From contig CAZROT010000006.1 in the NCBI GenBank assembly GCA_964601895.1, positions 43,325-107,324 on the forward strand: a stretch of 64,000 nt of DNA. The letters run 5' to 3'. Origin of the DNA: CAZROT01 sp964601895 (GTDB taxonomy: Bacteria; Pseudomonadota; Gammaproteobacteria; Enterobacterales; Enterobacteriaceae). This document shows, in pieces, positions 17,313-26,867 of the stretch. Positions within the stretch are counted from its first letter, which is position 1, and each line of letters begins with the position of its first letter. The notes under the pieces are model-generated. The model did no database searches. It saw nothing but the letters and a program-made list of their open reading frames with translations, and was not told the origin of the DNA. The position numbers were made by a program, and so were the translations under genes.

Positions 17313-17741
17313 TTATTGATGTGATAAAAAGCCAGCGCCATTATGACAGGATAGCAGCTTAATAATCGATACGTTGGAAGGCGGAAAATCATCCATTTTC
17401 AGTTTATTCTGAGCTACCCAGCGTACCGGCTGCCCTTCCCGACCAAATGGCTCTCCTTTCCACTCGTTAATCAAATAAAAATGCAATACTGTTACTCTTT
17501 CCGGACTCTCGGGAAAATAATGTCGTGCAACATTCAACAACGATGCCTGTTGTACCACAATACCCGTTTCTTCCCATAATTCGCGTTTCAATGCCATTTC
17601 GGGCGTTTCACTCAACTCTATCTTACCACCGGGGAATTCCCAAAATCCCGCCAGGTGCGCATTACCAATACGTTGCGTAATAAAAATTTCCTGCCGTATA
17701 TTGCGAATAATACCTGCAGCAACATGCACATGTTTCAACAT
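17313..17741 (-). CDS. mutT: 8-oxo-dGTP diphosphatase MutT
   Basis: Hydrolyses 8-oxo-dGTP in the nucleotide pool, preventing A:T to C:G transversions. The Nudix box GGKIELSETPEMALKRELWE continues as ETGI (about residues 37-60) and is complete. The product is 142 residues (E. coli 129), with a C-terminal extension. E. coli has secM-secA upstream of mutT; here the upstream side is a gene-free junction and an unrelated gene, so this marks the end of a conserved block. Together with mutY in this window, two arms of the GO system are kept. Confidence 0.95.
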   Translation of the reverse strand: MLKHVHVAAGIIRNIRQEIFITQRIGNAHLAGFWEFPGGKIELSETPEMALKRELWEETGIVVQQASLLNVARHYFPESPERVTVLHFYLINEWKGEPFGREGQPVRWVAQNKLKMDDFPPSNVSIIKLLSCHNGAGFLSHQ

Positions 17742-18534
17742 ATAGCTTTCCTTAAAATGAATCTGCTCATAACTGACGGGTAGTTTATCGGCAACAATAA
17801 TGGCGTAATTTGGTAAGTAACTGATGTATCATAAACAAATTAAACATCCTGGTAGCAAAAAGATTTTAAAATAGAATATTGCTGTTTCATTACCAGGATA
17901 GCAACCCGAAAAACAGGTGAGTAGCCGTTACAGGGAAGCTTACAGTGACAGATATAATACATGTTCCTGTGTTTCAACACCCGCGGTAACTATCGTGCCC
18001 TTACACTTGCGTCAGCTCCCATAAAGCACAGACGATTCACAGAAGACATTCATATGGGCCTGTTCCTGTAAATATTTTCATCAGGATGCATCAGGTTTCT
18101 TATAAAAAATGGTCAGAGATAATGGGGTTTGGTGAAGGTAATCTGCTGCCAGTCGCAGTCAGGCAGAATATGCTGCTGCCAGGTAATTCACTTCAGTTGC
18201 TTTCATGCCGCAGGCACTGCGAATTTCACAGAACTGGCAGCGCCAGCGTGAATGGCTGCAGGAAGCAGAGAAGGATCAGTAGTACTCTCCCCCTTTTTTT
18301 CCAGCAGGGCTGAGACAGCTCGCGCGCGGGATCAACTTCTGACGATTTAGTGTGTTTCAGGCTGTCGCGCTTGCCAGGCATCCCGCTCACGCCACAAACG
18401 AGCTAAGTTCGGGGACGCTACCATGCACTGCATGCAAAAGGGGACTATAATTTAACAGGCTCTTTTTTAATAAAAAAGATTGAGCAATATCAACAGGGGT
18501 AAATTACATTCTTCACATCATAAGGAATTTGTCG
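17742..18534. other. Gene-poor junction between mutT and an accessory gene
   Basis: About 790 bp without a gene I can support. Base composition from about 18180 to 18420 is more GC-rich than elsewhere, with short protein-like stretches on both strands, so it may contain debris of an older insertion. E. coli would have secA here. Confidence 0.45.
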
Positions 18535-19512
18535 ATGGCAGCAATAACTCCAAAGACTCTACATAAGGCTTTAAGTGCCCCAAAAGCGATGATTGACGCC
18601 GCAGGTGAAGATAAGTTATCAACCACAGCAAGGATTACTACTTATTTAACGCTTGGGCTTAGTTTTATAATCACCTTCATGATTAAGCACTTTAGCCAGC
18701 CAGGAGATAAAATCAAAGGGTTTATTGATGTTCTTCCTAATATACATACCGTATTATCAGAAGCAAAAAATGTTAATGGAGATAAAATAACAGCTTCTTT
18801 AACGCTTGATGATGGTACGAAGGTGACTTTCAAAGAGGAAGCTGTACCTGATGATAATACGAAGGTGACTGTGATATTCACCAGAAATCAGCAAACGACA
18901 ACGGAAGAAATAAAAAATATGTCTTTTGATGGTTTAATTAAAAAAATTAACAAAGATATTTATGAAAATCTTAAGTCATATCAATATTATAACGATGACG
19001 AAACGAATGATTTTTTAGAAAAATGTTATGATGCGCACGTAGAAGCAGAAAAATTACCGAAGATTGATCATAATTCCTCTGTCCAGAGCATAAAATTGAG
19101 TGGATTTTTAACGACTGGGCTTCGTGCTGGCAATGGGGGGAATATAGAGTGTATTAATTATCTTCCAAAGATACATTCGGCATTATCAAAAGCAACAGAG
19201 GCCTTTGGTTATAAAGAAACCACTAATTTTATGCTGGATCGTGAAACAATAGCCTTCTTCAGAGAAGCAATACAGCATGATGGTAAGACAAAGATAACGA
19301 TGACCCTGACAAAAGGGACGGAAACAGCAACAGAAGAGCTGCTTGATATTTCTTTTGATGATTTGATTAAAAAAATTAACCGCGATATTGATGAAAAACT
19401 TGGTTTATATCAGCAGCATACCAACGATAAAATGCAAGATTTCTTAGAAAGATGTAGCAACCAGCATCAAAATCAACTGTTACAAATCAGACAGCTGAAC
19501 GCTTTGCGTTAA
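18535..19512 (+). CDS. Unknown protein built from a gapless tandem duplication, effector-like
   Basis: A 325-residue protein I cannot assign to a family. Residues 31-53 form a hydrophobic segment (a possible membrane helix) after a polar N-terminus. Residues 67-168 and 210-311 are two copies of one domain, offset by exactly 143 residues without a gap: LPNIH/LPKIH, SFDGLIKKIN/SFDDLIKKIN and DFLEKC/DFLERC line up. Within the copies many positions differ, so the duplication is not recent. Each copy ends in a helix-rich, charged segment with one cysteine. The frame reaches a TTG at 18529, but the ATG at 18535 with AAGGA upstream is preferred. It lies between rearrangement-prone debris and a dead transposase, in AT-rich sequence. 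A role as a secreted or host-interacting protein is inference from context only. Confidence 0.8.
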   Translation: MAAITPKTLHKALSAPKAMIDAAGEDKLSTTARITTYLTLGLSFIITFMIKHFSQPGDKIKGFIDVLPNIHTVLSEAKNVNGDKITASLTLDDGTKVTFKEEAVPDDNTKVTVIFTRNQQTTTEEIKNMSFDGLIKKINKDIYENLKSYQYYNDDETNDFLEKCYDAHVEAEKLPKIDHNSSVQSIKLSGFLTTGLRAGNGGNIECINYLPKIHSALSKATEAFGYKETTNFMLDRETIAFFREAIQHDGKTKITMTLTKGTETATEELLDISFDDLIKKINRDIDEKLGLYQQHTNDKMQDFLERCSNQHQNQLLQIRQLNALR

Positions 19513-19579
19513 AAATTATTCATCATGCGAAAATTCTGTCTACCAGATGCACCTTCCTCTGGATGCCCGTACTACCATG

Positions 19580-20035
19580 ACACAACCTTTACGCGCAGGA
19601 CGTGCATGACTTCAATTTTACCAGGGATAGCATAAGGCCGTTTTCCGTGTTTTAAACCTCAGGATCCGGTTAATGATCCCCTTCATTTTATTACCATGAT
19701 CACATTCAATAACCTTATTTAAGGTACTTCATCTGCCGCTGCACCACCTATGCCGGGCATTTTCCTTCCCTTTTCAGCAGGGTCGGTGCACACCCCCGTA
19801 TGCGGGTGCCTTATCCGTATTAATGCACATGAAGAGCGGCCAGTTACGTACACCATTCAGGATTTTTTTCAGAAAACGCTATGCAGCTCTGGTGTTGCGG
19901 CGAGTGAACAGGTAAAAATCAATGCCATCGCCACAACTGTCAGCCACCCGCGGTACAGATGTGCCCGTCTACCACCGACCCTCACATAAGTTTCATCCAC
20001 ATGCCATGTCTTCATGGTCGGCGGGATGATGCCCA
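19580..20035 (-). mobile_element. Decayed IS6-family (IS26-like) transposase
   Basis: Reading the minus strand from about 20031, several frames join into an IS6-type DDE transposase: TWHVDETYVRVGGRRAHLYR (first catalytic Asp), then in another frame DGIDFYLFTRRNTRAA-stop-RFLKKIL, then NKVIECDHGNKMKGIINRIL (catalytic Glu region), RFKTRKTA, and in a further frame AIPGKIEVMHVLR. There are at least three frameshifts and one internal stop, and the N-terminal helix-turn-helix is missing or unrecognisable. I could not define terminal inverted repeats. It lies between the duplicated 325-residue gene and recA, at a breakpoint in gene order. Confidence 0.8.
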
Positions 20036-20059
20036 AATAAATGACTCATTCGCCAGGAA

Positions 20060-21139
20060 TTAATCAAGGCAAGAAGTCGAAACAAGAGAGCTTTCCTGCA
20101 TATCATCACTGAAAATATCATCGGCCATAGTAGCTGGTTCACCAGTGCCGTTCAGTAATAATTCACGCAGTTTTACGTCTAACTCAGCAGCAATTGCCTG
20201 ATTTTCTTTCAAGAAATTACTCACATTGGTCTTACCCTGACCAATTTTGTTACCATTATAGCTATACCAGGCACCTGATTTCTCTACCAGTTTATGCTTA
20301 ACACCAAGGTCAACTAATTCACCATAAATATTAATGCCTTCACCGTAAAGAATCTGGAATTCAGCCTGCTTAAAAGGTGCAGCAACCTTGTTTTTGACAA
20401 CCTTAACTCTGGTTTCACTGCCAATAACGACTTCTCCTTCTTTCACAGCACCAATGCGACGAATATCCAGACGCACAGAAGCATAAAATTTCAGCGCATT
20501 ACCTCCCGTTGTTGTTTCGGGATTACCGAACATTACACCCAATTTCATACGAATCTGGTTAATAAAAATTAATAAGGTATTGGCATTTTTAAGATTACCC
20601 GCAAGTTTTCTCATTGCCTGGCTCATCATACGTGCCGCAAGCCCCATATGTGAATCACCAATTTCCCCTTCAATTTCCGCTTTTGGTGCGAGTGCAGCCA
20701 CTGAATCAACAATAATCACATCAACAGCACCTGAACGAGTTAATGCATCACAAATTTCTAATGCCTGTTCACCCGTATCAGGCTGAGAACAAAGCAGGTT
20801 ATCAATATCAACACCTAGCTTTTTCGCATAAACAGGATCCAGGGCATGCTCAGCATCAATGAAAGCACAGGTTTTACCGCCACGTTGTGCTGCAGCAATA
20901 ACCTGCAAAGTTAATGTTGTTTTCCCTGAAGATTCTGGTCCATAAATTTCAACAATACGCCCCATCGGTAAGCCACCAGCTCCCAGGGCGATATCAAGCG
21001 ATAAAGAGCCTGTAGAGATCGTTTCAACGTCCATTGAACGATCTTCTCCAAGACGCATGATTGAACCTTTACCGAACTGCTTTTCAATTTGAGCTAACGC
21101 AGCTGCTAACGCCTGTTGTTTATTTCCATCGATAGCCAT
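20060..21139 (-). CDS. recA: Recombinase RecA
   Basis: Forms ATP-dependent filaments on single-stranded DNA, catalyses strand exchange, and triggers LexA cleavage. The 359-residue product (E. coli 353) has Walker A GPESSGKTT, the catalytic Glu in DAEHALDP, Walker B VIIVDSVAAL, and the L2 loop region NQIRMKLGVMFGNPETTTGG. The start at 21139 (MAIDGNKQQA) is set by AAGGAG with a five-base spacer; an upstream in-frame start at 21190 is not used. The C-terminal tail keeps an acidic stretch (DDIFSDDMQE) but ends SSLVSTSCLD, unlike the E. coli tail. recX is absent downstream; pncC is upstream as in E. coli. Confidence 0.98.
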   Translation of the reverse strand: MAIDGNKQQALAAALAQIEKQFGKGSIMRLGEDRSMDVETISTGSLSLDIALGAGGLPMGRIVEIYGPESSGKTTLTLQVIAAAQRGGKTCAFIDAEHALDPVYAKKLGVDIDNLLCSQPDTGEQALEICDALTRSGAVDVIIVDSVAALAPKAEIEGEIGDSHMGLAARMMSQAMRKLAGNLKNANTLLIFINQIRMKLGVMFGNPETTTGGNALKFYASVRLDIRRIGAVKEGEVVIGSETRVKVVKNKVAAPFKQAEFQILYGEGINIYGELVDLGVKHKLVEKSGAWYSYNGNKIGQGKTNVSNFLKENQAIAAELDVKLRELLLNGTGEPATMADDIFSDDMQESSLVSTSCLD

Positions 21140-21219
21140 TTTAACTCCTTGACTGGACAACATAAGAGGACTGTTATTATCACAATTCAATTACTTCATA
21201 AGCAATACTGCATCAATTC

Positions 21220-21239
21220 TACTGTATATTTATATAGTA
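21220..21239 (-). promoter_or_regulatory. LexA (SOS) box of recA
   Basis: TACTGTATATTTATATAGTA lies 81 bases before the recA ATG. It matches the enterobacterial consensus CTGT-N8-ACAG, with one half-site base changed (ATAG). On the recA strand a TTGCTT/GATAAT promoter pair with 18-base spacing follows closer to the gene. Nearly symmetrical, so LexA control is likely but affinity may be reduced. Confidence 0.65.
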
Positions 21240-21251
21240 TAAAAATTATTT

Positions 21252-21740
21252 TTAGAGAAATTTATCTGATAATGTCTGCAATGAAAAAATAGCAGCCTGC
21301 AGACGTACTGATTCACGATCACCGGCAAAAAACTGCCGGTATGCCTCAACACAGCCAGTATTTGTAGCGAAACCAAACCATACCGTGCCAGGAGGTTTTT
21401 CATGAGTACCGCCATCGGGCCCAGCTATTCCACTAACAGATAAAGAAACGCTTGCTCTGGCGCAATGGAGCGCACCAACAGCCATGGCACGTACAACTTG
21501 TTCGCTCACTGCGCCATTCATCAGCAAAATTGATTCTTCTACATTCAGTAATTCACATTTTGACGCATTACTGTAAGTTATAAATCCACGATCAAAATAA
21601 GCCGAGCTTCCTGCAATGTCAGTGATTGCCTTAGCAATCCATCCACCTGTGCAGGATTCAGCACAGGTTAGCCACTTACCCTGTGCTGTTAATTTCTGGC
21701 CAACAGTGCTGCTGAGCTCCCGCAGACGTGCTTGTGTCAT
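21252..21740 (-). CDS. pncC: Nicotinamide-nucleotide amidase PncC (CinA C-terminal domain family)
   Basis: Deamidates NMN to nicotinate mononucleotide, recycling pyridine nucleotides. The 162-residue product (E. coli 165) is a stand-alone CinA C-terminal domain with AESCTGGWIA (catalytic Ser near 31), the YSNASK segment, and SGIAGPDGGTHEKPPGTVW. The frame continues 22 codons upstream, but GAGGTG at a four-base spacing sets the start at 21740. In E. coli it immediately precedes recA, as here. Together with nadC this keeps two parts of NAD metabolism in the window. Confidence 0.92.
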   Translation of the reverse strand: MTQARLRELSSTVGQKLTAQGKWLTCAESCTGGWIAKAITDIAGSSAYFDRGFITYSNASKCELLNVEESILLMNGAVSEQVVRAMAVGALHCARASVSLSVSGIAGPDGGTHEKPPGTVWFGFATNTGCVEAYRQFFAGDRESVRLQAAIFSLQTLSDKFL

Positions 21741-21859
21741 AATACACCTCGACGCTGATAAAAATACCCGCCATCCGATAATAGTGCATGTGTTTTTTAT
21801 ACACATATACTATTAAAAGAGATGCTACTTATCTCGCGAATAACGGACATAAAACAGAT

Positions 21860-22819
21860 TCAGACGTGCAGAGTTACCAGCTTTTCAAGAAAATCAATAT
21901 GCGCATGGTTATCATTGAGAGCAGGAATATATGCAAATTTCTCCCCGCCAGCCCGGAGAAAAATGTCAGCATTTTGCTCCTTGATCTCCTCCAGCGTTTC
22001 CAGACAATCTGCAGAAAAACCAGGGCAGATAACCTGAATGTGACGGACTCCTTGAGCCGGCAATTCTGCAAGCGTTTTATCGGTATAGGGTGAAAGCCAT
22101 GGTTCGCGACCAAAACGTGACTGATAGGTCAACAGCAACTTTTCTTTCGGCAATGGCAGCACATTCATCAATGCACGTCCGGTATCTTCACAACGGCGTG
22201 GATAATCATCGCCATACCTGACATAACGTTCAGGTATCCCATGAAAGGAAAGAATAAGTCTGTCAGGCAAACCATGCTGTTGAAATGACTGCTCAACAGA
22301 GTACCTGAGTGCCGCTATATAGTCTGGATGCTCAGCATAATCGCGGATAAAAGTAATTGATGGCAGGCGACGGTAGTTTTTCAGGATGCGCGCTACAGCA
22401 TCCCACACTACTGCACTGGTTGAGCAGGAATACTGAGGGTACAACGGCAAGATTATCAGTTTATTGATGTCCTGAGATAACAGAGCCTTTATTGCATCTG
22501 CCAGACGGGGGGTACCATAGCTCATTCCCAGTTCAACAGGAATATCGGGCATACGTGCCGCCAGTGCTTTTTGCTGGCGGCGGCTGTAAACTAATAAGGG
22601 CGAGCCCTCATCCATCCATATTGACTGATAAAGTTTTGCTACTCTTTGAGAACGAAACGGCAGAACAACACCGTACAATAGTGGACGCCACAATACAGGC
22701 GCAGTATCAACTACACGCCTGTCACTTAGAAATTCAGCTAAAAAACGCCTTACCGCCTTTGTATCAGGCGCTTGCGGCGTACCTAAATTGACTATCAATA
22801 CCCCAGGTCTGACTTGCAT
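21860..22819 (-). CDS. hemH: Ferrochelatase
   Basis: Inserts Fe2+ into protoporphyrin IX, the final step of haem synthesis, at the inner membrane surface. The 319-residue product (E. coli 320) carries VLIVNLGTPQAP at the N-terminus, the LPLYPQYS motif, the catalytic-His motif LSFHGIPERY near residue 195, the QSRFGREPWL segment, and CPGFSADCLETLEEI, whose Glu residues bind the metal. It follows adk after 63 bp as in E. coli. The 119 bp between it and pncC is a breakpoint relative to E. coli order. Confidence 0.97.
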   Translation of the reverse strand: MQVRPGVLIVNLGTPQAPDTKAVRRFLAEFLSDRRVVDTAPVLWRPLLYGVVLPFRSQRVAKLYQSIWMDEGSPLLVYSRRQQKALAARMPDIPVELGMSYGTPRLADAIKALLSQDINKLIILPLYPQYSCSTSAVVWDAVARILKNYRRLPSITFIRDYAEHPDYIAALRYSVEQSFQQHGLPDRLILSFHGIPERYVRYGDDYPRRCEDTGRALMNVLPLPKEKLLLTYQSRFGREPWLSPYTDKTLAELPAQGVRHIQVICPGFSADCLETLEEIKEQNADIFLRAGGEKFAYIPALNDNHAHIDFLEKLVTLHV

Positions 22820-22882
22820 GGTATCTCTGCTACCCCAAAAACAGACAAAAATAATTAGTTATATAACCTTTGATAATCTCCA

Positions 22883-23527
22883 TTAATCAAGAATTTCCAT
22901 CAATGCTGCACTTACTTCAGCAACGCTACGCGTACCATCCAGCCGCTCATAATGCGTACGCCCTTCCTGCGCGACTCTACGATAATAATCAACTAAAGGG
23001 GCGGTTTGCTGATGATATTCAAATAAGCGTTTACGTACTGTCTCTTCTTTATCATCCTTACGCACAGTCAGTGGTTCACCAGTAATATCATCCTTTCCTT
23101 CACTGGCAGGTGGATTGAATACAACATGATAAACACGGCCAGAAGAGGCGTGAATACGACGGCCAGCAATGCGCTCAACAATCATTTCATCCGGCACAGC
23201 AAATTCCAGTACATAATCAATATGAATATTGGCCTGATTCAGTGCATCTGCCTGATGGATAGTTCGTGGGAAACCATCTAACAGAAAACCCTGAGAACAA
23301 TCCGCTTGCCTGATACGCTCATTCACCAGCGCAATCACTAATTCGTCAGAAACCAATTGGCCGACATCTATCATTGCTTTCGCTTTTCTACCCAGTGCAG
23401 AGCCTGTTTTAATCGCCGCACGTAGCATATCTCCAGTTGATATTTGCACAATACCATACCTTTCCATAACGAATTGGGCTTGGGTGCCTTTACCTGCACC
23501 CGGCGCGCCCAGCAGAATGATATGCAT
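22883..23527 (-). CDS. adk: Adenylate kinase
   Basis: Interconverts ATP + AMP and 2 ADP. The 214-residue product has the same length as E. coli Adk, with the P-loop GAPGAGKGTQ at 7-16, LLDGFPRT (NMP-binding region) near 82-89, and the long LID form. GGAG precedes the ATG. Gene order htpG-adk-hemH is conserved, although a 617-bp gap now separates htpG from adk. Confidence 0.98.
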   Translation of the reverse strand: MHIILLGAPGAGKGTQAQFVMERYGIVQISTGDMLRAAIKTGSALGRKAKAMIDVGQLVSDELVIALVNERIRQADCSQGFLLDGFPRTIHQADALNQANIHIDYVLEFAVPDEMIVERIAGRRIHASSGRVYHVVFNPPASEGKDDITGEPLTVRKDDKEETVRKRLFEYHQQTAPLVDYYRRVAQEGRTHYERLDGTRSVAEVSAALMEILD

Positions 23528-24144
23528 GACATTTATCTCCTTGCTATGTCATTTTTCATATGGACATCTTATTACATGACCGATTTGGTGAATGGAAAGG
23601 GCATAACCATAGCATTTGCCTGTAGGCTACTCAAGGCGATTAAGGGGATTCGGATACCTGGCTAAGAAAAAATACAAACAATCATCGAACAAATAATGCA
23701 TTTGCCTGTTATACCAAGCCATGATTACAACAGCAGCGAGACAGACCATAAAAATAATTGTGAAGAACATTCAGATTTTATCTTTATGCAAGGTATGGCT
23801 CGAGTGCCATACATCTCAAATCAGGAAATAATCGCCCTGTTGCCTCTGGCAGAAAAAATCACAGTTTTCTGGCAGAGTTAAACAGTACAATGATTAAAAA
23901 TCAGTTCCATACCCGCACAAAACACCAACAGCAACGCTGTTGAATAAGATAAGCAGTCAATCTGGAACAGAATTTTTCTCTTACCGTAGTACTCTACGGT
24001 GCCATGCAGGGACACAACCATCGAATATCTGCAGTGATATTGAAACCGGCTACATCGACATTTTCACTAAAGATGTTGAAACAATGCGATTTCATCCGGA
24101 AACAAAATAACCTGAAACTTCTTACACTGCAGACACATGATTGA
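23528..24144. other. Gap between adk and htpG
   Basis: 617 bp, far longer than in E. coli. A 61-codon frame at 23696-23881 lacks a clear ribosome site and homology that I recognise. A 7-bp stem with a 3-base loop (CAACAGC-AAC-GCTGTTG, 23926-23942) lies about 200 bases after htpG and could be a weak terminator. Confidence 0.4.
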
Positions 24145-26025
24145 TCAAGCGATAAGTAACTGATTCATCCTGCGAATAAATTTATTTGGATCTTCCAGAG
24201 TCCCGCGTTCAGCTAATAATGCCTGCTCAAGTAGCAATTCTACCCATTGTACAAACTGATCTTCATTATTGATATCAGCAACACGTTTTACCAGATTATG
24301 CTCAGGATTTAGCTCAAAGATGTATTTAACTTCTGGCGCCTGTTGACCTGCAGCCGTAAATAATTTTGCCATCTGGGTACTCATACCCTCAGCATCAGTA
24401 GTCACAATTGCAGGGGTATCCGTTAGCCTGTGAGTCAGACGTACTGCTTTAACCCGCTCACCCAATAACACCTTTACGCGTTCGATAAAGGGCTCCAGCG
24501 CTTCATCGGCTGCCTGATGTTGTGCCTGTTCTTCATCCGCCAGCTTATTTAATGATTCGTCCGCCTTACTGACTGACTGAAATGCTTTACCATCAAAATC
24601 AGTAAGATAGCTCATCATCCATTCATCAATACGATCGGACAACAATAACACTTCTATACCTTTTTTACTGAATAGCTCGAGATGCGGGCTACTGCTCGCT
24701 GCGGCATAGCTGTCAGCGGTAATAAAATAAATTTTTTCCTGACCTTGCGTCATACGGCTGACATAATCCTCTAAAGAAACTGTCTGCGCAGAACTGCCCG
24801 TATGAGTAGAAGCAAAACGCAGCAGTTTAGCAATCGCCTCTCTATTACTGCCATCTTCAGCAGGACCTTCCTTTAAAGCCAGACCAAATTGCTGCCAGAC
24901 CTGTTGATATTTCTCGGCATCATTGCCTGCAAGTGTTTCTAACATTTGCAATACACGTTTTGTCAGTGCGCTACGCAAATTTTGTGTAATACGGCTATCC
25001 TGCAAAATTTCACGCGAAATATTTAACGGTAAGTCGTTAGAATCAATTAATCCGCGGACAAAACGCAAATAATTCGGCATGAACTGTTCAGCTTCATCCA
25101 TAATGAAGACACGCTGTACATATAATTTTAGCCCATGCTTGTGATCACGATTCCACATGTCCCATGGAGCCTGTGCGGGGATATATAACAGACTGGTATA
25201 TTCCTGCTTCCCCTCGACACGGTTATGGCTCCAGACCAGAGGATCAGTAAAATCATGCGCAATATGTTTATAAAATGCTTTATATTCATCATCACTGATA
25301 TCTGATTTACTGCGATTCCACAACGCCTGGGCTTTATTCACTTTTTCCCAGGTAATGGTTTCTTCTGCGTCACCCTCTTCCTTATTCTTCACCTGAATTT
25401 CTACCGGTAAGGCAATATGATCAGAGTATTTACTAATGATTGAACGCAGTTTCCAGTCATCCAGCCAGGCTTCTTCGCCTTCACGCAGATGTAAGGTAAT
25501 TTCAGTACCGCGTTCTTCTTTTATGATATCAGCGACACTGTACTCACCTTCACCGGTTGATTCCCAAAAAACACCCTGCTCCGGTGGTGCACCTGCGGCA
25601 CGGGTACGTACCGTAATTTTATCAGCTACAATAAATGCAGAATAAAAACCAACGCCAAACTGACCTATCAATTGACTGTCTTTAGCCTGTTCAGAACCAG
25701 CAGCTTCGAGAAAAGCTTTAGTACCTGATTTAGCAATGGTACCGAGATTATCAATGACTTCTTCACGGCTCATGCCAATACCATTATCACTGATCACCAG
25801 TGTATGTTTTTCTCGATCAGAGGAAAGGCGCACAGACAATTCACTCGAATTTTCATACAATTGGGGAGAAGAAAGTGCACAAAACCTCAGCTTATCAGCG
25901 GCGTCAGAGGCATTAGAAATCAACTCACGCAAAAAAATTTCTTTATTGGAATAAAGCGAATGAATCATCAAATGAAGTAACTGTTTAACTTCAGACTGAA
26001 ATCCGCGTGTTTCATGACCTTTCAT
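24145..26025 (-). CDS. htpG: Chaperone HtpG (bacterial Hsp90)
   Basis: ATP-dependent dimeric chaperone working with DnaK in late protein folding. The 626-residue product (E. coli 624) shows the GHKL ATP site: ELISNASDAADKLRF with the Mg-binding Asn, the DNGIGM box, and GQFGVGFYSAF. The middle domain has the catalytic-loop arginine region (NLPLNISREILQ), and the C-terminal dimerisation helices end in RRMNQLLIA. The ribosome site is poor (AATAAG). It is preceded by a 236-bp gap after recR that should hold its own, possibly heat-shock, promoter. Confidence 0.98.
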   Translation of the reverse strand: MKGHETRGFQSEVKQLLHLMIHSLYSNKEIFLRELISNASDAADKLRFCALSSPQLYENSSELSVRLSSDREKHTLVISDNGIGMSREEVIDNLGTIAKSGTKAFLEAAGSEQAKDSQLIGQFGVGFYSAFIVADKITVRTRAAGAPPEQGVFWESTGEGEYSVADIIKEERGTEITLHLREGEEAWLDDWKLRSIISKYSDHIALPVEIQVKNKEEGDAEETITWEKVNKAQALWNRSKSDISDDEYKAFYKHIAHDFTDPLVWSHNRVEGKQEYTSLLYIPAQAPWDMWNRDHKHGLKLYVQRVFIMDEAEQFMPNYLRFVRGLIDSNDLPLNISREILQDSRITQNLRSALTKRVLQMLETLAGNDAEKYQQVWQQFGLALKEGPAEDGSNREAIAKLLRFASTHTGSSAQTVSLEDYVSRMTQGQEKIYFITADSYAAASSSPHLELFSKKGIEVLLLSDRIDEWMMSYLTDFDGKAFQSVSKADESLNKLADEEQAQHQAADEALEPFIERVKVLLGERVKAVRLTHRLTDTPAIVTTDAEGMSTQMAKLFTAAGQQAPEVKYIFELNPEHNLVKRVADINNEDQFVQWVELLLEQALLAERGTLEDPNKFIRRMNQLLIA

Positions 26026-26261
26026 AACTTATTCAAGACCTCAAGCACAATCATAGAGAAAAGATAAAATAATAATGAATACAGTCTGTTAGCATTATAC
26101 AAAAGGCGGTGTCAACAGACTGAACTCTCCTTTAAAGACAAATGACCTTGTTTACCGTCAGGTTCATAACAGCAATGATAAAAATGGGGTTCGTGAAACA
26201 GGGTTTCAAGCACCATGCAGATGAGAATTGAAAAAATCCTTGCAGTGTAAATATACCGCTT

Positions 26262-26867
26262 TTACAACTTCATGGGTTGCCTGCCCGCAAGGGAATGCGA
26301 CAATGTCGTGCCATCAATCATTTCCAATTCACCGCCAACTGGCACACCATGAGCAATACGGCTGGGCAATACATGATATTGCTGGCACAACTGGGCAATA
26401 TAGTTTGCGGTTACATCACCTTCGAGCGTTGGATTAGTTGCCAGGATAACTTCGCTAATAGTTTCAATAGATAACCGCTGCTCTAACTTATCCAGACCAA
26501 TATCAGCCGGTCCTATGCCATCCAGCGGCGAAAGATGCCCCATCAGCACAAAGTAACATCCAGAAAACTGACCGGTCTGCTCAATCGCATGAATGTCTGC
26601 CGGATTTTCCACTACACAAAGCTGCGGATTCTGCCGACGCTTTGGATTAGAACAAATCGTACAGTATTGTTGCTCAGTAAAAGTCCGGCAGTCTGCACAG
26701 TGGCCAATCTCAGACATGGCTCGCGTCAGAGCACGGGCTAATTCCATGCCACCCCGGCGATTACGTTGTAATAGCTGAAATGCTATCCGCTGTGCCGATT
26801 TTGGGCCCACTCCCGGCAGACAACGTAACGCTTCCATTAATGAATCGAGCAACAGGCTGGTTGGCAT
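26262..26867 (-). CDS. recR: Recombination mediator RecR
   Basis: Acts with RecO (and RecF) to load RecA at gaps coated with SSB. The 201-residue product matches E. coli RecR in length, with the N-terminal helix-hairpin-helix CLPGVGPKSAQRIAF, a zinc finger (CADCRTF...YCTIC), and a Toprim domain beginning LCVVENPADI. Its ATG overlaps the ybaB stop by one base (TGATG), so translation is coupled. The dnaX-ybaB-recR order is conserved. Confidence 0.97.
   Translation of the reverse strand: MPTSLLLDSLMEALRCLPGVGPKSAQRIAFQLLQRNRRGGMELARALTRAMSEIGHCADCRTFTEQQYCTICSNPKRRQNPQLCVVENPADIHAIEQTGQFSGCYFVLMGHLSPLDGIGPADIGLDKLEQRLSIETISEVILATNPTLEGDVTANYIAQLCQQYHVLPSRIAHGVPVGGELEMIDGTTLSHSLAGRQPMKL

Noticed and set aside
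18086..18313. 75-codon plus-strand frame in the mutT junction
   Set aside because: Composition and lack of any recognisable motif suggest chance; surrounding sequence looks like debris.
23696..23881. 61-codon plus-strand frame between adk and htpG
   Set aside because: No clear ribosome site, homology, or neighbour logic; kept only as a note in the gap entry.
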